Shown here piece after piece: positions 25,047-35,399 of a DNA stretch of 64,000 bases. How positions within the stretch are numbered: position 1 is the first letter of the stretch; every line of letters begins with the position of its first letter. The translations under genes were made by a program, and so were the position numbers. The notes under the pieces are model-generated. The model saw only the letters and a list, made by a program, of their open reading frames with translations. It did no database searches and was not told the origin of the DNA. The DNA comes from Daphnia pulex (lineage: Eukaryota > Arthropoda > Branchiopoda > Diplostraca > Daphniidae): assembly GCF_021134715.1 (NCBI RefSeq), contig NC_060025.1:8928001-8992000 (forward strand), written 5' to 3'.

Positions 25047-26942
25047 ATGTACGAAACTATACTTGAACTTGTCGGATTTATCGTATGGGGATTCATTTGC
25101 TCCAAGATAATCCACCTGTTTTGGCCCTTGAATTCGGCACCAAAGCCGTCACCTGAAACACCCGCTTCGGCAATAAACACCGACGGAATTCGGAGTGGGC
25201 CATCAAGACAATCAGAACAGCAACAAACGGCGACAGATTCCGATTATTTGTTGTTAAATTCAAAAGATCAGACTGAAGTAAATGAGAAAAAAATCCATGA
25301 GCAATTTGATATTCCGGGAACAATCCCGGAGAGAACTCTGAACCAAATTCTGGATACATTCCAAGAAAAAATCCAAGAGACAATACCGGACAAGATTCCG
25401 GAGCCAATACCTGAGAGAATCCCAGTAACAACTGCTTCCGCAATAAACGCTGGTTTGAATGGGCCGAGCCAACCTGAATTTCAGTCTGAAAAACAACACA
25501 CGATAATAACAACAGACGATAATTTGTTGCTGAATTCAAAAACCTTGACTGACGAAAGTGAGAAAAAAGTCCATGAGCAAGTTAAGATTCCGGTTGAGAA
25601 ACTGGAAGCAGTGCCGGAAGGAATACCGGAAAAAATCCCGGATACTTTCCAAGAGAAGATTACAGAAAAAATTCCGGAGACTATTAACCCGACGCAAGAC
25701 CGATATTTTGATTATCCACTATCATTCTACTACATCAAATCTTCTCATAATACCTATCTTCTGGGCAACCAGCTCATCGGAGAGAGCACCATAGAGGCTT
25801 ATCAACGTGCCATCTCAAACAAGGTACGATGCCTTGAGCTGGATCTACACGACGGCTATAATGGACCTGTTATATATCATGGCTGGACTTTAACGTCAAA
25901 AATAAGCGCAGTTGACGTCTTAAAAGACATTGCTGCAAATTACCAAAAAGATGACCTACCATTGATTTTGGACCTCGAAGATCATCTAAGTGACTTTCAA
26001 AGAAATTACCTGAAACGAGAAATGCTGGATATTTTTAAAGATTCTTTGTACTTACAAGATAGTAAAGAATTCAAAAGTCTACCTTCTCCCAACGAACTAA
26101 GGGGGAAGATTATAGTGTTGGCCGACAAAAAAAAATGGGGCTCTCTGGTTAACATTTGTCAAAAAGACGACCACCAGCATGGTGACATCTTCAGCAATAG
26201 AAATGTCACCGTAGTTTCATCGCTGTCGGAACACACATTCAAAGGGATATTAAAGTCATTAAAAGTAAAAATTGTCGACCGAATATTTGGAGGATCCGGA
26301 AACATTAACCTCGAGCGATTCAGGGACGTGACCAAACGTCGATTGATTCGGGTATATCCTGGCGCAGACCGGCAGTTTTCGGGCAATTATAACCCAATTT
26401 CGGCATTGAATGCTGGATGCCAACTGGTGGCACTGAACGTCCAAACCAGAGACTCGCACTTGGCCGTATACGACAGCTTATTTCGAGAAAACGGAAACAC
26501 AGGTTTCGTCCTAAAACCCGCTACGCTATTGAACCCAGGAGTTTCTGCCAACAACAAAAGGAGAATATCAATCAAAGTTATCAAAGGGAAAAATCTAACA
26601 ACCAGCAAGAAAGTGATAGAGACATATGTTAGTCTACGTATCGAAGGAGTAAAAGCAGACGAAAAGAAAAATCGCACGAAAACAGCCAAAAGTGCAGACG
26701 GGATAAATTCTGAATGGAATCAAACTTTGCAATTTGATGTGACGAGGTCGGAACTCGATTTCTTAGTCATTAAGGTCAAAGAAACGCAATACATGGGCCT
26801 AAAAAATCACACCATTGGAACTCACGCTATACCGATAGCAAACCTGACAGAAGGCTTACAAACTGTTCCACTAGAGGATAAATTTCTAAGAAATCTCAAT
26901 GCAAGCATCAAAGTGGAAATAAGCATCAAAGACCTGACTTGA
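25047..26942 (+). CDS. Membrane-anchored PI-PLC-like protein, intronless, copy A (631 aa)
   Basis: Phosphoinositide phospholipase C catalytic core in a single exon. Residues 7-27 are a hydrophobic anchor. Residues 30-215 are a low-complexity stalk with two related halves (each ASAIN...LLLNSK...EKKxHEQ) and many IPEKIP-type repeats. The X box runs about 222-363, the Y box about 391-495 and a C2-like domain about 505-630. Catalytic residues seen: SSHNTY (His234, Asn235), ELDLHDG (Glu264, Asp266), VIYHG (His278), DLEDH (Glu311), and in Y LIRVYP (Arg435) and GNYNP (Tyr448). The X-Y linker is very short (about 25 residues). PH and EF-hand domains of animal PLCs are absent. The GKILLKGKK-type motif reads GKIIVLADKK, so the two lysines that bind inositol phosphates in PLC-delta are changed. 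Likely an active or altered-specificity lipase at a membrane, but this is inference. Confidence 0.85.
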   Translation: MYETILELVGFIVWGFICSKIIHLFWPLNSAPKPSPETPASAINTDGIRSGPSRQSEQQQTATDSDYLLLNSKDQTEVNEKKIHEQFDIPGTIPERTLNQILDTFQEKIQETIPDKIPEPIPERIPVTTASAINAGLNGPSQPEFQSEKQHTIITTDDNLLLNSKTLTDESEKKVHEQVKIPVEKLEAVPEGIPEKIPDTFQEKITEKIPETINPTQDRYFDYPLSFYYIKSSHNTYLLGNQLIGESTIEAYQRAISNKVRCLELDLHDGYNGPVIYHGWTLTSKISAVDVLKDIAANYQKDDLPLILDLEDHLSDFQRNYLKREMLDIFKDSLYLQDSKEFKSLPSPNELRGKIIVLADKKKWGSLVNICQKDDHQHGDIFSNRNVTVVSSLSEHTFKGILKSLKVKIVDRIFGGSGNINLERFRDVTKRRLIRVYPGADRQFSGNYNPISALNAGCQLVALNVQTRDSHLAVYDSLFRENGNTGFVLKPATLLNPGVSANNKRRISIKVIKGKNLTTSKKVIETYVSLRIEGVKADEKKNRTKTAKSADGINSEWNQTLQFDVTRSELDFLVIKVKETQYMGLKNHTIGTHAIPIANLTEGLQTVPLEDKFLRNLNASIKVEISIKDLT

Positions 26943-27752
26943 AGTGTTGCACCGGACTAATGGATAAATAGAAGACGGAAGGTAGAGGTGAGCAAGGCGA
27001 AAGAGAATTTCATCGGGAGTACGTGACCAGTGAAAAACTAAACTGGGAACGAACGATTTCGTGACTGTAAACTTTTTTTTTCCTCCACTCTTTAATAATA
27101 TTTCAACTTCTTTCCCACAACGTTTCTACTGAATACGATATCCCTCGGGAATTCTGGTTACTGTATGATTACAACTCGTAATTGTTTTTCAGCCATGTAA
27201 TACACATAACGTATTTGCACTATTTCAGTTGTTTTTATTTTCGAGATATTTGCAAACGCATTTCATCTTTTGAAGGATTTAAAAATGTTCCTTTTGCCTC
27301 GCCTTTTACTGAAAGAGAAATCACTTACACTCATATTTCACAAGACGAGACAGATTACGTACCGAGAAAACCTCAACAGTCCGACTAGTTTAGTTGGAGA
27401 AATCGATGTGAATTCTATTAGACTAAAAAAATGACTGTTTCGATCGTTAAAAATAGGAAAAGAAGTCCGTCAGCTGCTTTGTATGAGACAAAAGAAATCG
27501 TTTTACGCTAATTTCGACAGTCCCTCCCCTGCGCGCTCCAAGATAGTACCAACCGAATTAACACATTACACTCGACCTAGTTTTCCCTTTCGTCGGTAAG
27601 TCACTAAGAATTATATGTCTGTCTCCAACAGAAAGCGCTTTTTAACGGAAAGTATAATCGAATAACGCCATGATTTGGTGGTGGGTCGTTATACACCAGA
27701 CTAATGGGGAAAGTGAAGGAGAAAGGAAGAAACAACGAAACAAGCCTCTCGG

Positions 27753-27759
27753 TATATAA
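27753..27759 (+). promoter_or_regulatory. TATA box of secreted-protein gene 1
   Basis: TATATAA in a GGTATATAAT context about 95 bases before the start codon at 27852. The surrounding upstream block (about 27450-27800) recurs after PLC gene B (about 38830-39130), where no gene follows. A diverged version precedes secreted-protein gene 2. Confidence 0.5.
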
Positions 27760-27851
27760 TCTCATGCACAAATTGCTATGTTGTTCAGTCAGACTTTGTC
27801 CAACAAAAACACATCTCCTTCGAATATAGCTAGTCTCAACTTATGATTAAT

Positions 27852-28509
27852 ATGGGGTGTGCTAACGTAAGTTAATGGTCTACACTTAATTTTCGAATGA
27901 CTTGATGATTGCACATTTTTAAAATTATAGTTAGGAATCAACACAGCGTTCTTCGCTTACCTGCTCTTGCTTCAACTGCCACTTAAATGTGCCAATCCTG
28001 TTCGACCTTCCAGTCCAGCTGAATCGAAGAATTCCGGACCGCCAAAGTTGGGTCCAAACCTTGTCCTAATCCACAATTTCTCGCACAACGAAACAAAACT
28101 GAGACAGGATTACCAAAATACATTAAACGGAAATGAAGAAGATCAAATTGCGATTGCGAACGAACCTGTTATGACGACAAGTAAGGAAATGCCCCTTGTG
28201 CTGCAAGGAGGAAGCTTCGATGATTTCGTGAATCCTCCGCCTCAACTACCTGCACCCGCCACCCATCAGCCATCGCCATCTGTTACTTCTTCTGATTCGG
28301 TAGTGGATCTTCCACTGTTTTATCCACCACTGCCAGACCGACCGACCAGCTACGGTACTATTCGTGACACTTTCAATCCTCATCCGGAACGCGGAAACAG
28401 CAACTCTCGTCGTCAATCCTCCGGATCCGCTTCCTTCAAACCCAGTATTTTTGGCTTCCCTGTAATATCCAATACACGCGAAAATGTGGGTCATCAAATA
28501 AGTTGGTAA
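27852..28509 (+). CDS. Novel secreted protein 1 (two exons, ~197 aa)
   Basis: Exon 1 27852-27866 encodes MGCAN; exon 2 is 27931-28509, phase 0. The start lies below a TATA box, and the N terminus has a strongly hydrophobic stretch (FFAYLLLLQLPLKCA), so a signal peptide is likely. The mature part is acidic then Pro/Ser-rich, with PLFYPPLPDRPTSYG, and ends in the block FKPSIFGFPVISNTRENVG followed by HQISW. The same architecture and blocks occur in the neighbour at 29599, so the two are tandem paralogues. I recognise no known family. The stop codon overlaps a good splice donor (TTGGTAAGT), so a further 3' exon is possible. A polyadenylation signal AATAAA lies at 28718-28723. Function unknown; no paired basic sites typical of a neuropeptide precursor stand out. 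Confidence 0.7.
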
Positions 28510-28717
28510 GTCAAGGATGTTGGGAGGATGGCATGTACATAATTCGCTTGTTCCGCAAAAAGCATATGATGTTGAAGACTGTTGAGCAGTCGTAAAATTT
28601 CATTTCTATATTGTTGTAATACTTGAACAATGAAATTAACAATCTGTGTAACCCAATTGGTTGAAATACAATCTTTATGAAAACAATGATTATCATATTA
28701 CTTTTCAAGTAACAGAA

Positions 28718-28723
28718 ATAAAG
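28718..28723 (+). terminator. Polyadenylation signal of secreted-protein gene 1
   Basis: AATAAA about 210 bases after the stop codon at 28509, the first such signal downstream. Confidence 0.45.
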
Positions 28724-28729
28724 CAAGAA

Positions 28730-29517
28730 ATCGTATTAATCCAGGAATCAATGAGCCTATAAGGAGGTTTGATAAGATTAATTTAGAAACATAGACGCAC
28801 GTATTGCAGTTGCCAGTTGGTTCACTGACCTAGCGGAGTAAATAAATGTTTTGACAAACCGGCCGAAGGGGTTATTATTACCTAGTAGTTGGAACTCCAA
28901 AAATAGTTGAAAAATTCTATTTGCTGGAGATTCTCTGGTTACTAAGTCTATCCAATCTACTGAAGTCATAAATAATCCTGAAGAGATTTCACGAAAAATG
29001 CTTCATTACAACTCGACTGACTGTCGCAAAAATGGATAACAAGCAAAACTATTGCACAGTTTCTACTCTGCATACCGACAAGAGAAAAGGAGAAACCAAA
29101 AGCTCATCAGGAAAGGCTAAATAGACTGCTTACTGTAGACGGTATTGCCCTGAGCGCAGGTAGAAGATTAGACGGCTGTTGTTACTCGTAAAAATGTGGA
29201 GAAACGAGCCGTTCCGTCAGCTGTTTGGAAGAATAGAAATCGCTAATCGTCTGTCGGTCTTCGGCACGAGTAGCAGAATAACGCGGATGAAATTAATACA
29301 TCTGCGCTTTCGACCTAATTTTCACTTTCGTCGATTACGTTCGCTTATGGCAGGACAAACGACGTCCCCGGGTAGAATCGTAACGGTCGCCATAATAACA
29401 GGTAAGCTAAAAATCATTCCGAGATGATTTTTTTGTGGTGAGCCTGATCATCCACCAGCGGGGAAAGTGGAGAAAGAACAGACAACAGACGAAAACAAAC
29501 CAAAAGTATTAGTCCCC
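28730..29517. other. Spacer between the two secreted-protein genes, with a diverged promoter copy
   Basis: No gene seen. The part 29190-29345 resembles the upstream region of secreted-protein gene 1 (27470-27600): shared CCGTCAGCTG, a patch like CGACCTAATTTTCACTTTCGTCG, and similar order. This supports tandem duplication of promoter and gene together. An 82-codon open frame at 29179-29427 lies in this duplicated noncoding sequence and is not believed. Confidence 0.5.
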
Positions 29518-29524
29518 TATATAA
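29518..29524 (+). promoter_or_regulatory. TATA box of secreted-protein gene 2
   Basis: TATATAA in a CCCTATATAAGCC context, 81 bases before the start codon at 29599, at nearly the same distance as in gene 1. Confidence 0.5.
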
Positions 29525-29598
29525 GCCCGCGTTTTGTTTCGTAGTTTAGTCACATTCAAATCGTCTACTGAGCAGCAAGCAACTCCAATATCTTAAAA

Positions 29599-30301
29599 AT
29601 GAGATTGCCCAATGTAAGTTAATTATTCAAAATATTCTTTTGCAATTAATGACTTTCTACTTACAAATTGATTTCCTTATCAGTCAAGAAGCTATACAGC
29701 ATTCCTGGCTGTCATCGTTTTTGTGCAACTCACGTCAAGTTTGGCTCAGCCAATTCGTTTGTCCCGTACGGCTGAAGTGGGAACGTCAGGTGGAAATCTG
29801 CTCTACGCCAACACTCAGCAACGACCTATGCCCCCTGCTTTGGTTCAGGGACAAGATGAACAAATAACAACAGATGAAACTATGACAGATCTTGAAGATG
29901 TTACTAGCTCACCGCTTGTTCCATCAAATGACAAAATAATACCTGCTGTAGTTGTAACTGTCAATGAAGACAACAAATTGGTGAGCCCCCAAGTACAGAC
30001 GGAAGTCCCTGCTTCTCCATCAGCACCAGAAGTTGATCCTCCTCTGTTTTATCCACCACGACCTGTCGAACAACCGAAATACAGACTACCAGCACACTAC
30101 AGTCCTCCTCTTCAGTCCAAACCACAACCTGCTCGCAGATACAACAGCAATGACAGACTTTTGGGAGAGGCTCCTTTCAAACCCAGCATGTTGGGCTTTC
30201 CTCCGATAACCAACACGCGTGAGAATTTGGGTCTCCAAATCAATTGGGCGGCCAAAATTGGTCGAGCCCATCGCTCGTTTTACGATTTCCTGTTGGCTTG
30301 A
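29599..30301 (+). CDS. Novel secreted protein 2 (two exons, ~210 aa)
   Basis: Exon 1 29599-29613 (MRLPN), exon 2 29684-30301, phase 0: the same gene structure as its neighbour, with an intron after codon 5. A signal peptide is likely (FLAVIVFVQLTSSLAQ). The mature protein has a Thr/Val/Glu-rich middle, PPLFYPPRPVEQPKYR, then FKPSMLGFPPITNTRENLG and LQINW, and a longer basic tail ending RAHRSFYDFLLA that gene 1 lacks. No known domain. The conserved C-terminal block shared with gene 1 suggests it is the functional part. AATAAA lies at 30447-30452. The pair lies between PLC-like gene A and the second dopamine receptor. Confidence 0.75.
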
Positions 30302-30446
30302 GATAAATGTAATTAATCTTCTAATACTGGTGACTGTTGAGCTTTCGCTAGTAAAGTCAAATTGTTGAAATCTATTCTCTGTGCATGTGAACTGTCAAGA
30401 ACATCTTTTAAAACACTTTTTCTTATCAAAATTATTCAGTCAAGCA

Positions 30447-30452
30447 AATAAA
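30447..30452 (+). terminator. Polyadenylation signal of secreted-protein gene 2
   Basis: AATAAA about 146 bases after the stop codon at 30301. Confidence 0.45.
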
Positions 30453-31126
30453 TTGATAAAACACAAGGGAGAATCACGTTCCTCTATCTCACAAATCACG
30501 ACCAGCTAATAACACACGCACAAGAACCAAGACAGAAGCTACATGTGACTGTTAATCTTTAAAAAACAAAACCATAGCACTCACTTTGGTGAAATGTGAT
30601 GAATCTTTTAATTCAATTTCATTCAATTTCATTCAACGAACATAAAATATGATACTAGAACTAAGAATAACTACCCGACACTTTCAACGGCACCTTCTAC
30701 CTTCTACCATGCTTCTACGTTTAACACGACGACGCCATTTTAAAAACTGAGACACAAAGAGAAAAGGGGATAGGCAATCAAATAATTTTGGGGGGAGGGA
30801 TCAGTCGCCATAGTAACTCGAAAACAGCTGATTTTAAAAAGCAATAACATTTCTTTGATTGAATTACAACTAAACTAATTAATCTAAAATTTTTTATTCA
30901 AACGTAATAATGTCGAACAGTATTTTTTTCTGATTCTTAATGGGAAATAGAAAACACTGGAGTGAAAATAGCATTTTGTTACTGTCAAATAGCCGACTTC
31001 AGCCTTTAACGGGTTTTGGGAGTTCCAACAGTTTCAGTTTAAAGTCCATGTTGATTTCCATTCAGGCCGGTTGATACTTTTAGTCCAGACAATCATTTAG
31101 CTCTTGATGGAGATCCAGTTTCTTTA
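30453..31126. other. Intergenic DNA; no gene seen
   Basis: The interval separates secreted-protein gene 2 (plus) from the secreted-protein gene on the minus strand. It includes a small direct repeat of TTCAATTTCA (near 30612-30632). No open frame of note. Confidence 0.4.
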
Positions 31127-31640
31127 TTAGTTCCATTTGGTTCCGGAAGGTTCTTGTAATGCTGCGCGATCACAAAGGATTCCGGCAAATCCGGCAGTAC
31201 CACTTGATACTACTCCGGGGTCAATCGCAATATCAATTATTTCCATTTTCTGAAAGAGTTCGGGTTGAATAAAAAGATACCTGATTGGGCTGCTGTGCTA
31301 CTTGTCTGTAAACTTCCGGGTTATGAGTATTAGTAGCCTTCGTCTTGAGTTTGTACTGCCGGATACCCAAACGGGCCAATCGAATCAATCGATACTTGTA
31401 CACAATTAATTTGTTATTCCATTCTCTTGCGATTTCATCACCTATCGGCTGCTGAGGAACATTCCTATCCAGAATTTCATAGTGATAGGGCCCATGGGTA
31501 AATCTCTGTTGAGTTTCTGTGGCCCCAGACAAAACTACCGCCACCATAAAGAGGAGAATTGCCTGTGATGTAATCAAATGAATTAAAATGCCGTTACAAT
31601 TTAAAAAGAAAATTTTTCCACTTACTACTGCTTTATTCAT
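31127..31640 (-). CDS. Novel small secreted protein (three exons, 139 aa)
   Basis: Exons (minus) 31640-31626, 31562-31281 and 31249-31127, all phase 0. The first exon encodes MNKAV, and exon 2 opens with AILLFMVAVVLSGA, together forming a clear signal peptide. The rest is unlike any family I know: HGPYHYEILDRNVPQQPIG, then a basic helix-like stretch (KYRLIRLARLGIRQYKLKTK), and a last exon with IDIAIDPGVVSSGTAGFAG and one cysteine. The short intron (31280-31250) is only 31 bases, which is very small, so the last exon is less certain; without it the frame reads through to VSFYSTRTLSENGNN and stops at 31233. The stop codon at 31127 overlaps an AATAAA signal. It has the same first-exon layout (five codons, then the signal sequence) as the two neighbouring secreted genes, but no sequence similarity was seen. 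Confidence 0.55.
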
Positions 31641-32885
31641 GGCTAGAATGGCTCATTACTTAAACCCTAACTCAAACAGGAAGAGAATTTGAAATTGAAA
31701 TACTTTTGTTATCTCTGAATCAATTGGATTGGATGTTGTTTCTCAGTTCCACGCCAACTTTACACTGATGGTGTTGGTGCAGTACTTGCCACTTTTTAAA
31801 GTTTTCACTAAGGGTCCGTAATAAGCGGTGGTGTATAAGATATTCAGTGTAATCCAATGGCGAAGATAAGCGAACAGGGAAAACTGATGATGGAGTTTAG
31901 CGTACACACATAAAAGTGAAACCTTTTATAAATTATTAAGAGAAAAGGATGTAGAATGGGGGGTGTGTTGGATGGGTAGACATGTTTATACAGTGCATAC
32001 ATGAAAAGAAAAGGCATTAAGGATAATGATTAGACTATAGGAAACTGTACCTGGTGATAAGATTTCTCTTTTCTTACCGCTTGATATGAATTACAGGCCT
32101 ACCACATAAAGTCAGCTATAAAAATTTGAGATTCCACTTTCGCCGTAAGGTTTTCCTCAAAAGGAAATATTGTTGTGAGAGTGTTCAATCTGTTGTAGTA
32201 AAATTAACGTTTTTATTTACCTACGCGTTTCCCCTACCGGGTTTTTCCAAAAATATCAAAAATGTTGCATTTTAAAATAGAATATTAGTGACACCGAAAT
32301 ATGGGTCGGGATCTCGGAACTTGAACATAAGGAACCGGATACTACATTGAAATGATACACAGTATTATTACACTATATTCAAATGACAAATATAGGTTTG
32401 GGTTCCACATGTGTCCATTTGTACCATATTTTTAGACCTTTCTGGAGCGGAATAATTTCAACCCATTGAAAATATGTTTTTCTAGAATACGTTTTAACAA
32501 ACTAAAATTTTTAGCGGCGGATTGTACGATACTGCTGTAAACTGAATCATCACGAATGTCTCATCCACTTAACCTAATTCGCCTTGCAACCAGAAATAAA
32601 ATGAAAAGGGGATAAATATGCGACTGGAAACTGTCACAAAAAACCCACTAAATTTAGGCCATTCGGATGTAACAAACATGCGGGAGAATATGGAAAAGTG
32701 GGGAGGGGAGAATATAGTGGGAGTAATGCATCTTATGGCAAGCGGGAGCCGGCAGGGGGCCATTCATAATAAAGACCATTTGCGTAGAGTTTATAGTATT
32801 CCAAGGGAAAACCTGAAGTTAGTTGGACGCGTCCCATTTCGCAGAACACAGTGGTGGCAAATTCAAATTTTGTTTTAATTAGGCT
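31641..32885. other. Intergenic and upstream DNA of Dop1R2 copy 2
   Basis: No gene seen. The start codon of Dop1R2 copy 2 at 32886 directly follows a TTTTAATTAG acceptor-like site, so a 5' UTR intron probably lies here. An 86-codon open frame at 32618-32878 is likely chance. Confidence 0.35.
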
Positions 32886-34842
32886 ATGGAATTAGTGACT
32901 ACGGTAGTACTGTCGTCGAATCGAACGCGTTGGGATGTAAATAATTCAAATTTTATTACCGTCAACACTACTGAGGTGATGGCAGGTAAAGAAGATTGGG
33001 ATGACGGCAATCCCATTTTGGCGTTGGTGTTGTTCTCCTTTTGTCTGGCCACCGTCCTGGGCAACGCCTTGGTCATCGCCGCGGTGACCAGGGAACGTTA
33101 CCTGCACACCGTCACCAATTATTTCATCATGTCACTGGCCGTGGCCGATTGTCTCGTCGGATCCATCGTCATGCCATTCAGCGCCGCCGTCGAAATGCAA
33201 TCAGACCGGCGCTGGTTATTCGGTCGCGATCTCTGGTATAAAATTTAAAATTTACCCGTCTAATTTCAATCGTAGTATTTATTCAAATATTGACTTTTTC
33301 CTGATTGAATTCTCTATTGATAGCGACGTGTGGCACTCGTTCGACGTCCTGGTCAGTACTGCATCCATCTTAAATCTCTGTGTCATCTCCGTGGATCGTT
33401 ATTGGGTATCGCTAAAATTAGAAATTAACTAATTAATAATAAGACTAATTGAGGCTAACAAGTATTCAACATAAAGGTTGAAGCTATAATGTTATGCAAA
33501 TAACTAATATCTTTAATTCGATCGGCAGGCCATAACGGACCCGTTCAGTTACCCGAGTCGGATGACGCCCAAACGAGCCGCTTGTTTCATCGCCCTCGTT
33601 TGGGTTTGTTCAATTCTCGTAAGTTTTCCAACAATCGCCTGGTGGAGAGCTGTAGCGGCTAATAATAATTCCGATTTGATGGCCTCATCGTCGACATCCG
33701 GCACCAACCAACGAAAGCATCCAGTGCCGGAGCAGTGCGTCTATACCGACGATATCGGATACCTCGTCTTTTCTTCGACCATCTCCTTCTATGGCCCGTT
33801 GTCCGTCATGGTCTTCACTTATTACCGAATCTACCGGGCAGCTGTGGCCCAGTCACGATCCCTTCGGCTTGGCACCAAGCGGGTCGTAACTTCTACAGGT
33901 GAAATAGTAAAAAGAACAGAAAAAGGACTGGAATCAGGATTGGTGGAAACTGTCGAACCTTTAATGTTGCGCATCCATCGCGGAGGCAGAGCCGCGTCGG
34001 AAATTCGTCGATGTGCTGCCGTCGCGGCCATTTTGACCTATGAAATATCCAACCGCCAGCATTCATTTGTCGTTAAAAAATCAACGTTTAACACCACTTA
34101 CCGCGATGATGTTTTACAAATACCCGATCCATCGTCCAGCATCAAACGAACGATTGGTCGCCGCCATTCCTCACCAGAGGCGGAGATATCCGCACCAAAA
34201 ACTGCGTTGTCTGTAACTTCATCAGCAGTTGTCGCTAGCGACAGTGAATCCGGACGTTACTTCCCAATCGCTAAACTCAATCTGATCCGCAAACTGTCAA
34301 AAATTGCCAAAGAACGTAAGGCGGCTAAGTAAGCTAAAGTTCTATACGAATATTTCTGCATGTTAATTCTATTGTGTTTAATTTTGTAACTGATATACCT
34401 TTTAGGACCCTGGGTATCGTGATGGGGGTCTTCGTCGTTTGTTGGTCACCGTTTTTCGTCACAACATTGCTGTCCGCTTTTTGCCAGTCTTGTATTGACG
34501 ACCCAGAATTAGTCGGCACGATTGTCAATTGGCTCGGATGGATCAACTCGGGCATGAACCCCGTCATCTACGCTTGCTGGTCGCGGGATTTTAGAAGGTT
34601 TGTACAATTAATAATAGAGAAAAACGGAGTTCCTGATTCATTTAAAAATTTAACTCAGAGCTTTTACGAGAATACTGTGCGGATGGAGCCCTCAGCAAGT
34701 TGCTAGTTCACCTAGCAAAAACAAAGAAGAACATAGACTTAAACAGCAGTATGTCAAATCCAGTCGACAGTCGTCATGCAATAACAGTTTAGTGTTAACA
34801 AGTAGTTTCAATGTTCAGTCAAATGTTATTAATCGGTTCTAG
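32886..34842 (+). CDS. Dop1R2: Dopamine receptor Dop1R2/DAMB-like GPCR, copy 2 (complete, five coding exons)
   Basis: Paralogue of the receptor at 3768-7261, in opposite orientation. Exons: 32886-33235, 33324-33405, 33529-34328, 34406-34597, 34659-34842; phases agree, 535 aa. The first four introns are at the same positions as in copy 1. Kept: TM3 aspartate in [25 protein letters not shown] in TM5, LRIHRGG, SRKL-like [31 protein letters not shown]. Changed: TM6 CWLPFF is CWSPFF, and the helix-8 cysteines CGCC are CGWS. The C-tail is wholly different (ends SNVINRF) and the sixth exon of copy 1 is missing. The third loop lacks the Gly/Ser run. N-glycosylation sites remain before TM1. AATAAA lies at 35046-35051. 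Probably functional but diverged in coupling or trafficking (inference). Confidence 0.9.
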
Positions 34843-35399
34843 TCTGAACACTCCACATAATCAAAAATCGATTCATTTTACCATACCATTATTTATTTAA
34901 CAGCAAGTTTTCTTCAAGCATCTGAGTTTTTCTGTTGAGTAAAAAAATTTAATCAATACAGTTCTTGAAGTGTCCATCAAGTCTTCATTGTCTGCTAGAT
35001 ACATGAAATGTTTCAAACTTTCTAGAATATGTTATTCATCGTCAAAATAAAGACGAGTTCAGCATAGTGCTACAGTATAAATTCAATGTTAAACTAGAGT
35101 TAGCCAGAGTCGAGAGAACACAAACGAAAAATTCGGACATTCAAAGTCTTGTTTTTATTACCTCCCATTTTTTTTTTTTAGTATTCTTCAGTTTGTGAAC
35201 CATATTGTTGTAGAATAATTAAACCCACATTGAATTCTCAACAACATTAATTATCAGTTACCAGAGTTTTTCATTTGAGTTTCCACAAAAGTCCCTTATC
35301 TAAGTCAAGAACACAAGAATCATTAGTTAAATTATGAGTTCTTACAATTTGTTAAATAATAAACCCTAGTGTAGAACGCTAATAGGAATAGAGAGAAAA
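34843..35399. other. 3' flank of Dop1R2 copy 2
   Basis: Holds the probable polyadenylation signal (AATAAA, 35046-35051) and otherwise unremarkable AT-rich DNA up to the start of the second segmental duplicate. Confidence 0.4.

Larger units (their letters stand above)
24040..27800 (+). repeat. Segmental duplication, copy A (contains PLC-like gene A)
   Basis: This block is repeated at about 35400-39130 in the same orientation with very high identity, including upstream DNA, the whole PLC-like gene, and the 3' flank. It ends with the promoter region of the downstream secreted-protein gene (up to about 27797). Small indels distinguish the copies, including a longer poly-A tract here (24628-24651) than in copy B (about 35936-35949). 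Confidence 0.85.
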
